Shown here piece by piece: positions 8,961 through 18,035 of a DNA stretch of 64,000 nt. The position numbers and the translations under genes were made by a program. Numbering within the stretch: the stretch's first letter is position 1; every line of letters begins with the position of its first letter. Under the pieces are notes generated by a model. It was not told the DNA's origin. It worked only from the letters and a program-made list of their open reading frames with translations, and made no database searches. Location of the stretch: NCBI GenBank assembly GCA_017303935.1, contig JAFLBD010000002.1, positions 558,001-622,000 on the forward strand. Reading direction: 5' to 3'. The stretch is from Armatimonadota bacterium (lineage in GTDB: Bacteria > Armatimonadota > Fimbriimonadia > Fimbriimonadales > Fimbriimonadaceae).

Positions 8961-10708
8961 CGGCCTCTTGAGCCTCCGCCGGAGCCTCCGCCACCGCTCA
9001 TGCCCATTCCACCGCCACTGGCGCGGCTCTGGGTGCGTCCGCCTTGCTGACCGCCGGCGAGTCCACCGCCTTGCTGGACTTCTTGCATTCGAGCTTGGAT
9101 TTCGCGCATTTGAGCGAGGTTGATTTCTGCCGTCACGACTTCGACGCCGACTTCCAATCCCGAAAGAATCTCCACGCCTTCGTTGCCCTGCTCGCCGATT
9201 TTGACATCGACGCGCTTGGGCTTATCGTTGGTTTTGACGAGCACGTAGGTTTTGTCCCCTTCGCGCTTGATCGCCTGTTGCGGCACGATGATCACGTCTT
9301 TCTTTTCCAAGGTAAGGAATTCGCAAGTTGCGTTCATTCCCGGGCAGAGAGAGATCCCTTTTTCTTTAGTGAGCTCCACTCGGACGCGAATCGCGGTGAT
9401 GTTCTGGTTAGTTTCTGCGGCCGGATTGATTCGTGTGACTTTGCCCTTGAGCTTGCGGCCCGGAAATGCTTCTAGCGTCACGCGGACGGCTTGATCGAGT
9501 TTCACTTCGGCAATATCGGCTTCATCCACCGAGCATTCGACGAACATTCGCGTGGTATCGCTGAGTTGCAAGATCGCGGTGCCTTGGCTGAAAGCGCTCG
9601 CGCCAGGTGGAATAATGGTCCCAGCCTCAAGGTACTTTTTGGTGATCACCCCATCTCGCGGCGAATTGACGATGGTGCTGTCTAGCTGAATCTGTGCGTT
9701 GTTGAGCGCGACTTTGCTTCTAACAGTGCTGGCAGCGGCAGAGCGACGATCCATCGACCGGATATCGACATTGAGCAGCTCTTGATTTGCCTGTTCGAGA
9801 TTCAGTTGTGCCTGGCGGTAGTTGCGCTTGGCTTCTTCAAAATCATTGGTGGTGTTGGCATCTCGAGTCTTGTTTGCCAAGGCGGTTTGCACCGACGCTT
9901 CAGCTTGGCGCAGTCGAGCTTCTTGCTGCTTGATCTTGCTCTCGATGTCTCGTTCGAGCGTCTTCGCATCTTGTTGGGCAGATTCGAGGCTGGCGCGAGC
10001 GGTGACAAGCGCAGCTCGAGCGCGTTCAAGCGTGCTCTTGGAGATGTAATCTTGCTTGTAGAGGTCCTCTTGGCGGGCCAGCTCAGATTGAGCGTTATTG
10101 AAATCTGAGTTCGCCCGGTCGAGGGCTGCTTTGGTATCGGCGCGCAATCTCGGGATCTCGACGTTCTTGAGGTTGAGCATTGCTTGCTCTTGGGTGGCGA
10201 GATCGGCGCGTGCGCTTGCTAGGCTCGAACTGGTCAAGGAGGGTTGAGTGTTCGCAGTTGTTTCTGCTCGCGCTAGTCGAATTCTGGCGATTTCAAGCGC
10301 GTTTTCCGCATCTTTGACCGCATTTCGGCGGTTTTTCTGCTCCAGGGTTAAGGTGTATCCAGCTTGGGCGGCTCGTGCTTGTGCTGATTGCAAGTCGGCC
10401 TGAGCTTGGTCTACGGTCGCGCGTGTGTCTTCAGGATCGATCTTTGCTAGAAGTTGACCAGCGGCGACTTCATCGCCTTCATCCACGAGAATTTCTTCAA
10501 CTTTTCCACCGGCTTTGGATCGAATGTCGACAGTTGTCAGTGGAATGAGCACGCCTGTCGCAGAAATCGAACGGACAAGCTCCCCTTTTTCCGATTTTTC
10601 GTACTTGTATTGAAGGTCAGAAGCGGTCGAACCAGCGCGACCCCAAATGAAATATCCTGCACCGATTAGCGCAACGATGCCAATGCCATATCCAACCTTT
10701 TGATTCAT
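8957..10708 (-). CDS. HlyD/MacA-type periplasmic adaptor protein of an efflux pump
   Basis: 583 residues from ATG at 10708; a TTG nine codons upstream is possible but the ATG sits right before the membrane anchor (VGYGIGIVALIGAGYFIWG). Order of parts: anchor, barrel-sandwich strand (VDIRSKAGGKVEEILVDEGDEV), a very long alpha-helical coiled coil (about 100-330, rich in Ala, Gln and Arg), second lipoyl half (RDGVITKKYLEAGTIIPPG), beta-barrel and membrane-proximal domain, and a Gly/Gln/Ser-rich tail from ~545. Such adaptors join an inner-membrane transporter to a TolC channel. It is cotranscribed downstream of the TolC-like gene. No ABC or RND transporter gene is beside it, so the pump partner must be elsewhere. 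Confidence 0.9.
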   Translation of the reverse strand: MNQKVGYGIGIVALIGAGYFIWGRAGSTASDLQYKYEKSEKGELVRSISATGVLIPLTTVDIRSKAGGKVEEILVDEGDEVAAGQLLAKIDPEDTRATVDQAQADLQSAQARAAQAGYTLTLEQKNRRNAVKDAENALEIARIRLARAETTANTQPSLTSSSLASARADLATQEQAMLNLKNVEIPRLRADTKAALDRANSDFNNAQSELARQEDLYKQDYISKSTLERARAALVTARASLESAQQDAKTLERDIESKIKQQEARLRQAEASVQTALANKTRDANTTNDFEEAKRNYRQAQLNLEQANQELLNVDIRSMDRRSAAASTVRSKVALNNAQIQLDSTIVNSPRDGVITKKYLEAGTIIPPGASAFSQGTAILQLSDTTRMFVECSVDEADIAEVKLDQAVRVTLEAFPGRKLKGKVTRINPAAETNQNITAIRVRVELTKEKGISLCPGMNATCEFLTLEKKDVIIVPQQAIKREGDKTYVLVKTNDKPKRVDVKIGEQGNEGVEILSGLEVGVEVVTAEINLAQMREIQARMQEVQQGGGLAGGQQGGRTQSRASGGGMGMSGGGGSGGGSRGR

Positions 10709-10777
10709 AACGTAACGAAGAGCGGAGTCCCGCAAGAGACTACGTTGTCAGGAAGATATTAAGTTCCTTTGAACTTG

Positions 10778-12064
10778 CTACTCGCCCGCCAAAGGCAACC
10801 CGACGGCGAGCCTCAATTGCGAATCACTGATGAGTGAATCGTAGATCGCTTCGACCGCGTTGACTTCAGCTTGGACCAAACTTGTTTGAGCCTGCACGAC
10901 TTCGGGCAATGCCGCTGCGCCAAGGCTCTGCGCCTTAACCGCCGCTTCAAAGTTCTTTCGTGCTGCGGCTAGTGCAGCGTTCGCCGCCTTCAACCGCAGT
11001 TGGTTCTGGGTGTAGTTGGTGTAAGCCTGCTCGACTTCGGCGAGAACATCGCGCTCGGATTGTACATACCGAGCTTTGGCCGCTTCGAGAGAATATTTGC
11101 GTTGGGCGACTTCGAGCTTGCTGGCTCCACCATCGAAAAGCGGGATGCTGATGGCTAGCCCAATGGCACTGCGATTGAAAACATCGCGAGCAAATGACCG
11201 GGTGAAGGTCGCATCGACAGAGTAGTCAAACCCTGCTTGTGCTTGGGCCAAGCGGACCGACATTTCGCTGCTTTTGAGTTGGGCTCGGCTTGCGCTTAGG
11301 TCGGGGCGCTGACTCAAAGCCATCTCGTTGGCTTGGTCCAATGTGAATGTCGGGTCAGCATAGGCCACTTCTGAAGTTCCGGCGAGTTCCAGAGATTCCT
11401 TTTGCTCCCAACCGATTTCGGCTTTGAGGCTGGTCACAGAAGTTCGAACGCGTTGTTCGGCCTGTAGAAGTGCAACTTGCGCGTTGAGCTGGTCGGCCTC
11501 GGCCTGGAGGATGTCCTTGCGAGCGATGTCGCCGACTTCGGCCCTAGCTTTGGTCTGATTCAAAATCAGGGTGGCACGGTCGAGCTGCGCCTTTTGAACT
11601 TTGAAAAGCTCCTGTGCCCGCAGGGCCTCATAGTACTTCTGGATCACCGAAAAGAGCGTTGATCGCAGGGTCTGAATCAGCTGTGCTTCTGAAGCGGCCA
11701 GGTTCGCCTTGTTGCTGAGAATGTTGTACTTGCGCGAACCGTTATCGAGCACTCTGTAGCTGGCGGTGATGTCCAAGGAAGACCCACTTGTGCGAGTGTC
11801 GCCGAGAGAACCTGTAAACCGCTCGGTGTCGGTGGTGTCGTACCTGAACGTTGGAGTGACCTTTGGCAATAGCGAAGTTCTGGTTTGAGCTAGGCTCGCC
11901 CGTGCGCCGCGTACATTGAATTCCGCGCTCTTCAAGGTCCCATTTCGTTGCTTTGCGAGTTGGATTGCATCCAAGAGACTCAATTCTGCAGCGTTTGCGA
12001 CTGAAAAGCTGCCCAGAAGAATCATCGCCAAAGGCACCGATTTTTGAATGGAACGCAGGTTCAT
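10778..12064 (-). CDS. TolC-family outer membrane efflux protein
   Basis: 428 residues with a signal peptide (SVPLAMILLGSFSVANA) and two helical repeats typical of the outer membrane efflux protein family: LLDAIQLAKQRN near the start, and TLDQANEMALSQRPDLSASRAQL at mid-length. Long Ala/Gln-rich helices form the trans-periplasmic tunnel. It is the first gene of a two-gene minus-strand operon with the HlyD-like adaptor (about 70 bases apart). The substrate cannot be read from the sequence. Confidence 0.9.
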   Translation of the reverse strand: MNLRSIQKSVPLAMILLGSFSVANAAELSLLDAIQLAKQRNGTLKSAEFNVRGARASLAQTRTSLLPKVTPTFRYDTTDTERFTGSLGDTRTSGSSLDITASYRVLDNGSRKYNILSNKANLAASEAQLIQTLRSTLFSVIQKYYEALRAQELFKVQKAQLDRATLILNQTKARAEVGDIARKDILQAEADQLNAQVALLQAEQRVRTSVTSLKAEIGWEQKESLELAGTSEVAYADPTFTLDQANEMALSQRPDLSASRAQLKSSEMSVRLAQAQAGFDYSVDATFTRSFARDVFNRSAIGLAISIPLFDGGASKLEVAQRKYSLEAAKARYVQSERDVLAEVEQAYTNYTQNQLRLKAANAALAAARKNFEAAVKAQSLGAAALPEVVQAQTSLVQAEVNAVEAIYDSLISDSQLRLAVGLPLAGE

Positions 12065-12282
12065 AAGCTATTAGTGTATCTCTTCGGAGAAAAGGACTCC
12101 AGGACTCCTTCATTGGCTACGGTAAGGGTGGGTTTCAGGTTCCAGCAAACTGTCACACTTCCGTTCAGAATAGGAACAATGGTCCTAGAAACACGTAGGA
12201 CTCTATGACGAGCGAGCGAGGGATGTGGAACCGTGCACCGTCGCCGGTTGTTTTCTCGTACCAAGTATAGGAAGCGATTGAT

Positions 12283-14175
12283 TTGGAAAATTTCGAATTT
12301 CTGTCCAAAGTTGTGAACCCAGTGGAACTTCATTCGCTGGACATGACCCAGCTAAAGGAAGTCGCCAATGAGGTTCGGCAAGCAATCGTTTCTCGGGTGA
12401 GTCAGACCGGAGGGCACTTTAGCTCGAATTTGGGCACGGTGGAGCTGACCGTCGCTCTCTACGCCTCCTACTCACTTCCTCCGGACAAGGTCGTTTGGGA
12501 CACTGGACACCAAGCCTATCCTCACAAGTTGCTCACGGGTCGGCTGGACCGATTCGATACGCTCAGAAAGTACAAGGGGATCAGTGGATTCCTCAAGAGA
12601 GAGGAAAATGAGCACGACGTATTTGGTGCGGGCCACGCTGGTACTGCGATTAGCGCTGCTCTCGGAATGGCGATGGCGAGAGACCAACTCGGAGGGACTG
12701 AGCGCGTTGTCGCCGTCACCGGAGACGCCGCAATTTGTAGCGGAATGTGCTGGGAAGCGCTCAACCATGCCGGGGATTTGAACACTCAACTTGCGGTGGT
12801 TTTGAATGACAACCGAATGTCGATCGCACCGAATGTTGGCGCGATGACGCAGTATTTCACTCGGTTGCGAGCTCGCCCTGACCTGCAGGACATGGCGCAC
12901 AAGGCGAAGCGGGTTGTCAAAGGAATTGGTGGACCAGTCGAAAAAATGGCTGCTGGTTTTCGCCATGGACTGACCCACTACTTTGCCCCGGAAGAAGCGG
13001 GCACGATCTTTGAAGAGATGGGATTTGAGTACATCGGTCCGATTGATGGTCACAACTTGGAAGTGATGGTCGAGATTTTTAGGAACGTCCGCGAACTGAA
13101 GATGCCTGTTTTCGTACATGCGATGACGGTGAAAGGTAAGGGTTACGACGTTGCCGAAACCGACAGTCGAAAGTGGCACGGTGTGACGCCGTTTGACATG
13201 GAAACCGGGCAGATTTCAAAATCGGCCGGACCGACAACCTATACCCAGGCATTTGGCGCCGCAGCCGAAGAAGTGGCAGCCGCCGATCCAAAGGTCATGG
13301 TCATTACGGCGGCGATGCCCGATGGAACTGGGCTCACAAAATTCAGCCAGACTCTGCCCAACCAATATGTCGATGTTGGAATCGCCGAAGAGCACGCGGT
13401 GACGCTTGCCGCTGGAATGGCTGCGAGCGGCGTAAAACCGTTCTGCGCGATCTATTCCACGTTCCTACAACGCGGATTTGACCAAATTCTCCACGACGTC
13501 TGCATCCAAAAGCTGCCAGTTCGATTTTTCATGGATCGCGCGGGAGTCGTCGGTGATGACGGGCCGACTCACCACGGAACGTTTGACATTAGCTACTTTA
13601 GTTTGATGCCGAATATGACCCTGGTCGCGCCACGCGACACCACCGAGCTACGGGAAATGACGCTTTGGATGGCGGGCTATGAGAAGGGCCCATCCGCGAT
13701 GCGCTATCCTCGCGGCGCGGGAGATGACAGATTGCCCGAACAGCGCACTCCGGTTCAATTTGGAAGGGGCGAAGTCCTGCGCGAAGGTTCGGATGTCACG
13801 ATCCTGGCGGTGGGTTCAATGGTCTCACCCGCTTGGCAAGCCGGTGTTCTACTGAATGCTGAGGGTATTTCGGCTGAAGTGATCAACGCTCGGTTCTTAA
13901 AGCCGTTTGATGCCGAATTGCTTTTGAATTCGGTGAGAAAAACGGGGCGGTTGATCGTGGTTGAAGAGAATGTGCGGATTGGTGGATTTGGTCAGCAAGT
14001 TCGTGATTGGATGATCGAAAACGAGCTTGGAAGTGTCCCTTCTGTTCTCATGGCGATCCCCGATAAGTTTGTGGAGCATGGTCCTCAGCCGATTCTGCTT
14101 CGCGATCTCGGGCTGGACGACTTGACCATCGCGGCGAATGCGCGTGATCTCATCAAGTCCGGATCGCGGCGGTAA
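12283..14175 (+). CDS. dxs: 1-deoxy-D-xylulose-5-phosphate synthase
   Basis: 630 residues, the usual length. It condenses pyruvate and glyceraldehyde-3-phosphate using thiamine diphosphate, the first step of the MEP isoprenoid pathway. Motifs: SSNLGTVELTVAL, DTGHQAYPHKLLTGR, the ThDP-binding AVTGDAAICSGM... LNDNRMSI, and the transketolase-type pyrimidine domain DVGIAEEHAVTLAAGMA, then GPTHHGTFDISY and the C-terminal ILAVGSMV. A TTG start at 12283 with GGAAG about 8 bases before it keeps the conserved N-terminal helix; the next ATG (12343) would remove it. The 218-base gap upstream shows nothing I can name. Confidence 0.95.
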   Translation: MENFEFLSKVVNPVELHSLDMTQLKEVANEVRQAIVSRVSQTGGHFSSNLGTVELTVALYASYSLPPDKVVWDTGHQAYPHKLLTGRLDRFDTLRKYKGISGFLKREENEHDVFGAGHAGTAISAALGMAMARDQLGGTERVVAVTGDAAICSGMCWEALNHAGDLNTQLAVVLNDNRMSIAPNVGAMTQYFTRLRARPDLQDMAHKAKRVVKGIGGPVEKMAAGFRHGLTHYFAPEEAGTIFEEMGFEYIGPIDGHNLEVMVEIFRNVRELKMPVFVHAMTVKGKGYDVAETDSRKWHGVTPFDMETGQISKSAGPTTYTQAFGAAAEEVAAADPKVMVITAAMPDGTGLTKFSQTLPNQYVDVGIAEEHAVTLAAGMAASGVKPFCAIYSTFLQRGFDQILHDVCIQKLPVRFFMDRAGVVGDDGPTHHGTFDISYFSLMPNMTLVAPRDTTELREMTLWMAGYEKGPSAMRYPRGAGDDRLPEQRTPVQFGRGEVLREGSDVTILAVGSMVSPAWQAGVLLNAEGISAEVINARFLKPFDAELLLNSVRKTGRLIVVEENVRIGGFGQQVRDWMIENELGSVPSVLMAIPDKFVEHGPQPILLRDLGLDDLTIAANARDLIKSGSRR

Positions 14176-14196
14176 ACCGCTGAAATGATTAAAGAG

Positions 14197-14224
14197 AAAG
14201 CCCGGGTGATTGCACCCGGGCTTT
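14197..14224. terminator. Bidirectional Rho-independent terminator between dxs and the metalloprotease
   Basis: A perfect 12-bp inverted repeat: arm AAAGCCCGGGTG (14197-14208), loop ATTG, arm CACCCGGGCTTT (14213-14224). A/T-rich flanks on both sides make it suitable for both converging transcripts. Confidence 0.85.
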
Positions 14225-14247
14225 ACTATTTTAGAATGGGAGACCGA

Positions 14248-16143
14248 TTAGGTTCCGGATTCGCCGAAGTTAGCGACCACGATGTCAAAATCGCTGGATC
14301 CCACTTCACCGTCACCATCAACGTCACCTGTGGTGCCTGATGTTGACGAGTTGCCGAAGTTTGCCACGACGGTATCAAAGTCGCTTGCTCCGACTTCTTC
14401 GTCACCGTTGCAGTCGCCGTTGAGCAAAGTTACGTTCTGCGTAAAGCTGCCAAACGCTGGGACAACGACGTTGTTGACTCGGTTGCTCAACCAGTGGAGG
14501 GCATTGAATCGAATGTCGTAAGTGCCGGCGTTCAATCCGACGATATTGTTCAGGTAGTTCGTGCCGCTCGTGAAGGTCAGAGGAACCGTCAAGAGTGGTG
14601 TGGTACCGCCAGGTGTAAAGAACTGAGCTGTTGCGCCAATGCTGCTCATTGGCCGTCCGAATGGACCAACGTTCAGTGCACCCGTTATTGCTTGCGGGGC
14701 TCGCAAATTCAATGAGCACTTGTAACCTTGGGTCGAGGAAACCGCCGCCGAGTTAACTCGCACGAAGTAAGTTCCTGCAGCAAGTGTGCGGGCTACCGTT
14801 GATTCTGCAACGCCAGTTCCGGTGTCGGTGGCTGAAGACAGCACTGTAGCACCGTCTGTTCCGAGCAACGTCGCGTTGAGATTTGCAACATTGAGCGCGT
14901 CAAAGTTGGTACCGGCGGTACAAGAACCGTTACTATTTTGCGGGCCGTTTAGGTATGTCGATCCAACAGGAGTCGTGGTGAACACAACACTAGTCGGATT
15001 CGTTACCGTGAATCGATAAAGGTCGACATCAGGACCGTTCGGGTGCAGGCTCATGATCGACGTATTTATCGGATCTGGTTGTCCAGCAGATGGATTTAAT
15101 GGGATGTTGCCAAAGTTCACCAGCCCGCTTGCGGAAGAGTAGGTACCCAGCACTGGTTTTACAGTTGCTTCAGCGACGTTGTTGTTTGGCTCATACGGAT
15201 CACCATAGAATGATTGTGCAGCCCGAATATCATCTTGCTGGTGCGTATCGAATCCGGTGTTTACGAACGGTTCCATTAGCTTGGACGCGTTCACTGGGCA
15301 AACGTGGTTGATTCCCATGCCGTGACCGTGTTCGTGCGAAAGCACGTTTCGCAAGAATCGATATCCATTTGCAGCATTGGAATAGCTCGCGATGTTCGAT
15401 GAGTCAATCACCATGTCACCGCTCTGCGGGAAGTAGTTGTATGCCAATACGTTGGAACCGGAAGCTCCATCGATGTTTCGCATCGAAATTCGTAGGTCGC
15501 CAATCGTGGTGTCGTTGCCAGCAGTACCCCATGATGCGCCGCTGTCCCAGTCGTTACCACCACTTGTTACTCGAACGTATGTGATTCCAGTGACTTGGCT
15601 CCAGCGAGCGAAAATCTTTTCAAATTGTGCGATCCAGGTTGCTCGACCGCCAGCCGAAGCAAATGCGGCATCCATTGTTGCGAACAGTGTGCTGCCAGAA
15701 CTCACGCCGCCATTGTCCGAGGCACCGGTGGATGTGATGGTAGTTCCATCTGGAACGAAGCTCCAAGTCAGGGTTATTGGTTGACCAGCGGTACCGTTTG
15801 CGACGTGAGGAGTATTCCATCGCGTGCCGGTGAAGTAGCGTGAACCTGCACCTGGCCATGCGCCTTCTGCCGATTGCTCAAGCGCCTGTTGGAATGCGGC
15901 GACGTAAGCGGGATCGGTGCCTTCAGCAAAACAGGCGACCGCCAGCGCGTTCTGACCTGTTGCCTTAGGGTCTTGCATGAATCCTTTCACGAGCTTGGTG
16001 AAAGTCTTGGCATCATAATCCTTCGGATTCATGCTGATGCACTCATTCTTCTTTGCGGACTTCAAGTTCGAAGCGAGCAGTTGTTGAAAACCAACCGCTC
16101 CAGCGACAGCAAATACGCTTGCTAAAACCAAATACTTGGACAT
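14248..16143 (-). CDS. Secreted matrixin-like zinc metalloprotease with pre-peptidase and dockerin-like domains
   Basis: 631 residues with a signal sequence (YLVLASVFAVAGAVGF). The zinc site HEHGHGMGINH (H270, E271, H274, G277, H280) fits the metzincin pattern HExxHxxGxxH. After it come a pre-peptidase C-terminal-like beta domain (DVDLYRFTVTNPTS... GTYFVRVNS, ~370-480), another beta domain, and two C-terminal calcium loops (GDCNGDEEVGASDFD and GDVDGDGEVGSSDFD) each followed by VVANFG, a dockerin/EF-hand-like pair. Likely an exported protease that degrades extracellular protein. It is transcribed alone, and its 3' end meets dxs at a shared terminator. Confidence 0.85.
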   Translation of the reverse strand: MSKYLVLASVFAVAGAVGFQQLLASNLKSAKKNECISMNPKDYDAKTFTKLVKGFMQDPKATGQNALAVACFAEGTDPAYVAAFQQALEQSAEGAWPGAGSRYFTGTRWNTPHVANGTAGQPITLTWSFVPDGTTITSTGASDNGGVSSGSTLFATMDAAFASAGGRATWIAQFEKIFARWSQVTGITYVRVTSGGNDWDSGASWGTAGNDTTIGDLRISMRNIDGASGSNVLAYNYFPQSGDMVIDSSNIASYSNAANGYRFLRNVLSHEHGHGMGINHVCPVNASKLMEPFVNTGFDTHQQDDIRAAQSFYGDPYEPNNNVAEATVKPVLGTYSSASGLVNFGNIPLNPSAGQPDPINTSIMSLHPNGPDVDLYRFTVTNPTSVVFTTTPVGSTYLNGPQNSNGSCTAGTNFDALNVANLNATLLGTDGATVLSSATDTGTGVAESTVARTLAAGTYFVRVNSAAVSSTQGYKCSLNLRAPQAITGALNVGPFGRPMSSIGATAQFFTPGGTTPLLTVPLTFTSGTNYLNNIVGLNAGTYDIRFNALHWLSNRVNNVVVPAFGSFTQNVTLLNGDCNGDEEVGASDFDTVVANFGNSSTSGTTGDVDGDGEVGSSDFDIVVANFGESGT

Positions 16144-16299
16144 AATTTCTCTCCAAAACCTGCAACATTCGTGCCAGAACGCACGAGTTTGCTACGCAGT
16201 TGGACGACTATTAGGGGAATTTAGTTCGCGAAGCAAAAAGCCCCCCGACTCACCCAAGAAAAGAAGTTTGCAAAACGCGCAAAAATACAGGGAATACGC

Positions 16300-17466
16300 T
16301 TACTTAAAATTAAGTTCGTAAATCCGAATCACTTTGTCGAGCCCACCGACGGCAAACAGATTGCCGGTGTGGCTGAACGCAGCGGTCGAAAGCGGCTGAT
16401 CGGATGCCTCGATCTTTCCGTGGCCACGCCCTTGCAGGACGTTCCAGAGATAGACGACTCCATCGCGACCGACGCTCGCCATAAGCTGACCGTCTGGGTG
16501 GAATGCGACCGACTCGATCGGCTTTTCATGACCGAAGAAAGTCTTGATCAAATCATTGTCACCGAGCCGGAAAATTCTGATGGATCGATCCACTGCGGCG
16601 ACAGCGAGAATCCGCGAATCTGGGCTGAAAGCCATCGCAGTCACCGTCGAACGGACCGCGGTAAACGTGTGCAAGAGCTTGCCAGTCACGGCACTCCAAA
16701 TTTTCACGGTCGCATCTGCAGATCCGGTTGCTAGCAACTTACCGTCGGGTGACCATTGGACAGCTGTTACAGACTGGTCGTGGTTATTCCCCGAAAACAC
16801 GACGTCGCCCGTTGGCGTTCGGCAGACTTGGACCACGGAGTGGATCGAACCCAGCGCGACTTTGCTGCCATCTGGGGCAATGCCCACGCAGCAAATCCAC
16901 TCTAAGGGACTGTTGCGCCAGCTAATAACTTCGCCGCTATTGATCTGCCAGACCGAAACAAGCGATTCGCTACAGCCTGCAGCGACGATCTTGTCGTCAC
17001 CAATCGGGTGCACGACGTTGACGACGCCACCTTCGAGGCGCAAAGACCTGCGAACTTGGAAATCCTTCCCCCACCAAAGTATTTGGTTATCGAACGAACT
17101 GGACAGAAGTTGGTTTGTGTCCGGTTCAAAAGCCAAAGAATAAATCGGTGTTCGGTGGTCCTTCAGCTTCTGAACAAGTCGAACGCTGACCGAATCTCGG
17201 GTTTGCTCGGCGGCCTTAACTGCAGCTGCAGTGATGCCGGGTGTGCCGAATAATGTGGCATCGTACTCCATCCGTCGCGAAGGATCATTCAGAGTTTCGA
17301 AGGCCATGTTGATCTGGGCCATTCTCTCGTGTGCGACGGGGTCTGGGTTGATGTCTGGATGGTACTTCCGAGCCAATCGACGGTAGGCATTCCTCAACGT
17401 CTGCGATTTCGCTTTCGGGTCAACTCCAAGAATTTCGTAAAGACTAGCCACCGGTTCAAGGGTCAT
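16300..17466 (-). CDS. DnaJ-domain / WD40 beta-propeller fusion protein
   Basis: 388 residues from ATG at 17466; an upstream in-frame start would run into the divergent gene. Residues ~8-70 are a J domain (YEILGVDPKAKSQTLRNAYR, HPD at 36-38). From about residue 95 to the end there are roughly seven WD40 repeats, with recognisable blades such as VTAVQWSPDGKLLATGSAD ATVKIW and IESVAFHPDGQLMASVGRDG. J domains stimulate DnaK; propellers bind partners, so this may target DnaK to a specific complex. No signal peptide is seen, so it is cytoplasmic. The pairing of these two domains is unusual in bacteria. Confidence 0.85.
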   Translation of the reverse strand: MTLEPVASLYEILGVDPKAKSQTLRNAYRRLARKYHPDINPDPVAHERMAQINMAFETLNDPSRRMEYDATLFGTPGITAAAVKAAEQTRDSVSVRLVQKLKDHRTPIYSLAFEPDTNQLLSSSFDNQILWWGKDFQVRRSLRLEGGVVNVVHPIGDDKIVAAGCSESLVSVWQINSGEVISWRNSPLEWICCVGIAPDGSKVALGSIHSVVQVCRTPTGDVVFSGNNHDQSVTAVQWSPDGKLLATGSADATVKIWSAVTGKLLHTFTAVRSTVTAMAFSPDSRILAVAAVDRSIRIFRLGDNDLIKTFFGHEKPIESVAFHPDGQLMASVGRDGVVYLWNVLQGRGHGKIEASDQPLSTAAFSHTGNLFAVGGLDKVIRIYELNFK

Positions 17467-17579
17467 TATGGAAGTTGAGGAGCCCCAAAAGCTACCTTTT
17501 GGCGTCAATCTCTAACGAAACTGGTGACAATCCTGATATCTCCCTGCAAATCAGCGATGCGGTCGGGTATTCGAATGAT

Positions 17580-18020
17580 GTGAAGCGACTTTTTTCGGCG
17601 GCACTCATCGCAATTGGCGTCATCTCATTGCTTTTCATCGGCTACACCGGGCTTTCGTTGTGGGCGGTGTATCGCATGGGCGACACCGTTAAGAACACTG
17701 CAAAGGCGTTTGTTGTCGAATTGATGCCGGATTGGAACAAGGAGACATTCAGTAAATACGCCTCTCCAAATTTGCGAAAAACCAATCCGAAATTCGCGGA
17801 CCATCTCGAAGTAATTCACCGTGAAATGGGTGAACTAAAGTCTTTCTCGACTGTCGAAGTAAAAAATGTGAGTTCGCAAAAGGAAGTGCCAAAGGGGATT
17901 GAGTATTTCGTCGATGTTGAAATCCAGTGTACGAAGGGAAAGGCCACGATGAACCTCGGCATGGCGGAGTATCCCGATGGATTCCGGTTGACGCGGTTTA
18001 TGGTGTCGGACAAGCGGTAA
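17580..18020 (+). CDS. Small membrane-anchored hypothetical protein
   Basis: About 146 residues from GTG at 17580, which begins VKRLFSAALIAIGVISLLF, a single N-terminal membrane helix. A longer TTG start at 17475 exists but would nearly abut the divergent DnaJ-WD40 start and adds a non-hydrophobic leader. The soluble part (KNTAKAFVVELMPDWNKE... GFRLTRFMVSD) looks like a small cystatin- or NTF2-like fold such as those in proteins of unknown function. I cannot assign a role. It lies 15 bases before the DppA-like gene and may be cotranscribed with it. Confidence 0.6.
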   Translation: MKRLFSAALIAIGVISLLFIGYTGLSLWAVYRMGDTVKNTAKAFVVELMPDWNKETFSKYASPNLRKTNPKFADHLEVIHREMGELKSFSTVEVKNVSSQKEVPKGIEYFVDVEIQCTKGKATMNLGMAEYPDGFRLTRFMVSDKR

Positions 18021-18035
18021 CCTATTTCTCGGTTC

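Noticed and set aside
14248-16143. Cellulosome component
   Set aside because: Dockerin-like tail but no cohesin, scaffoldin or glycoside hydrolase in the window.
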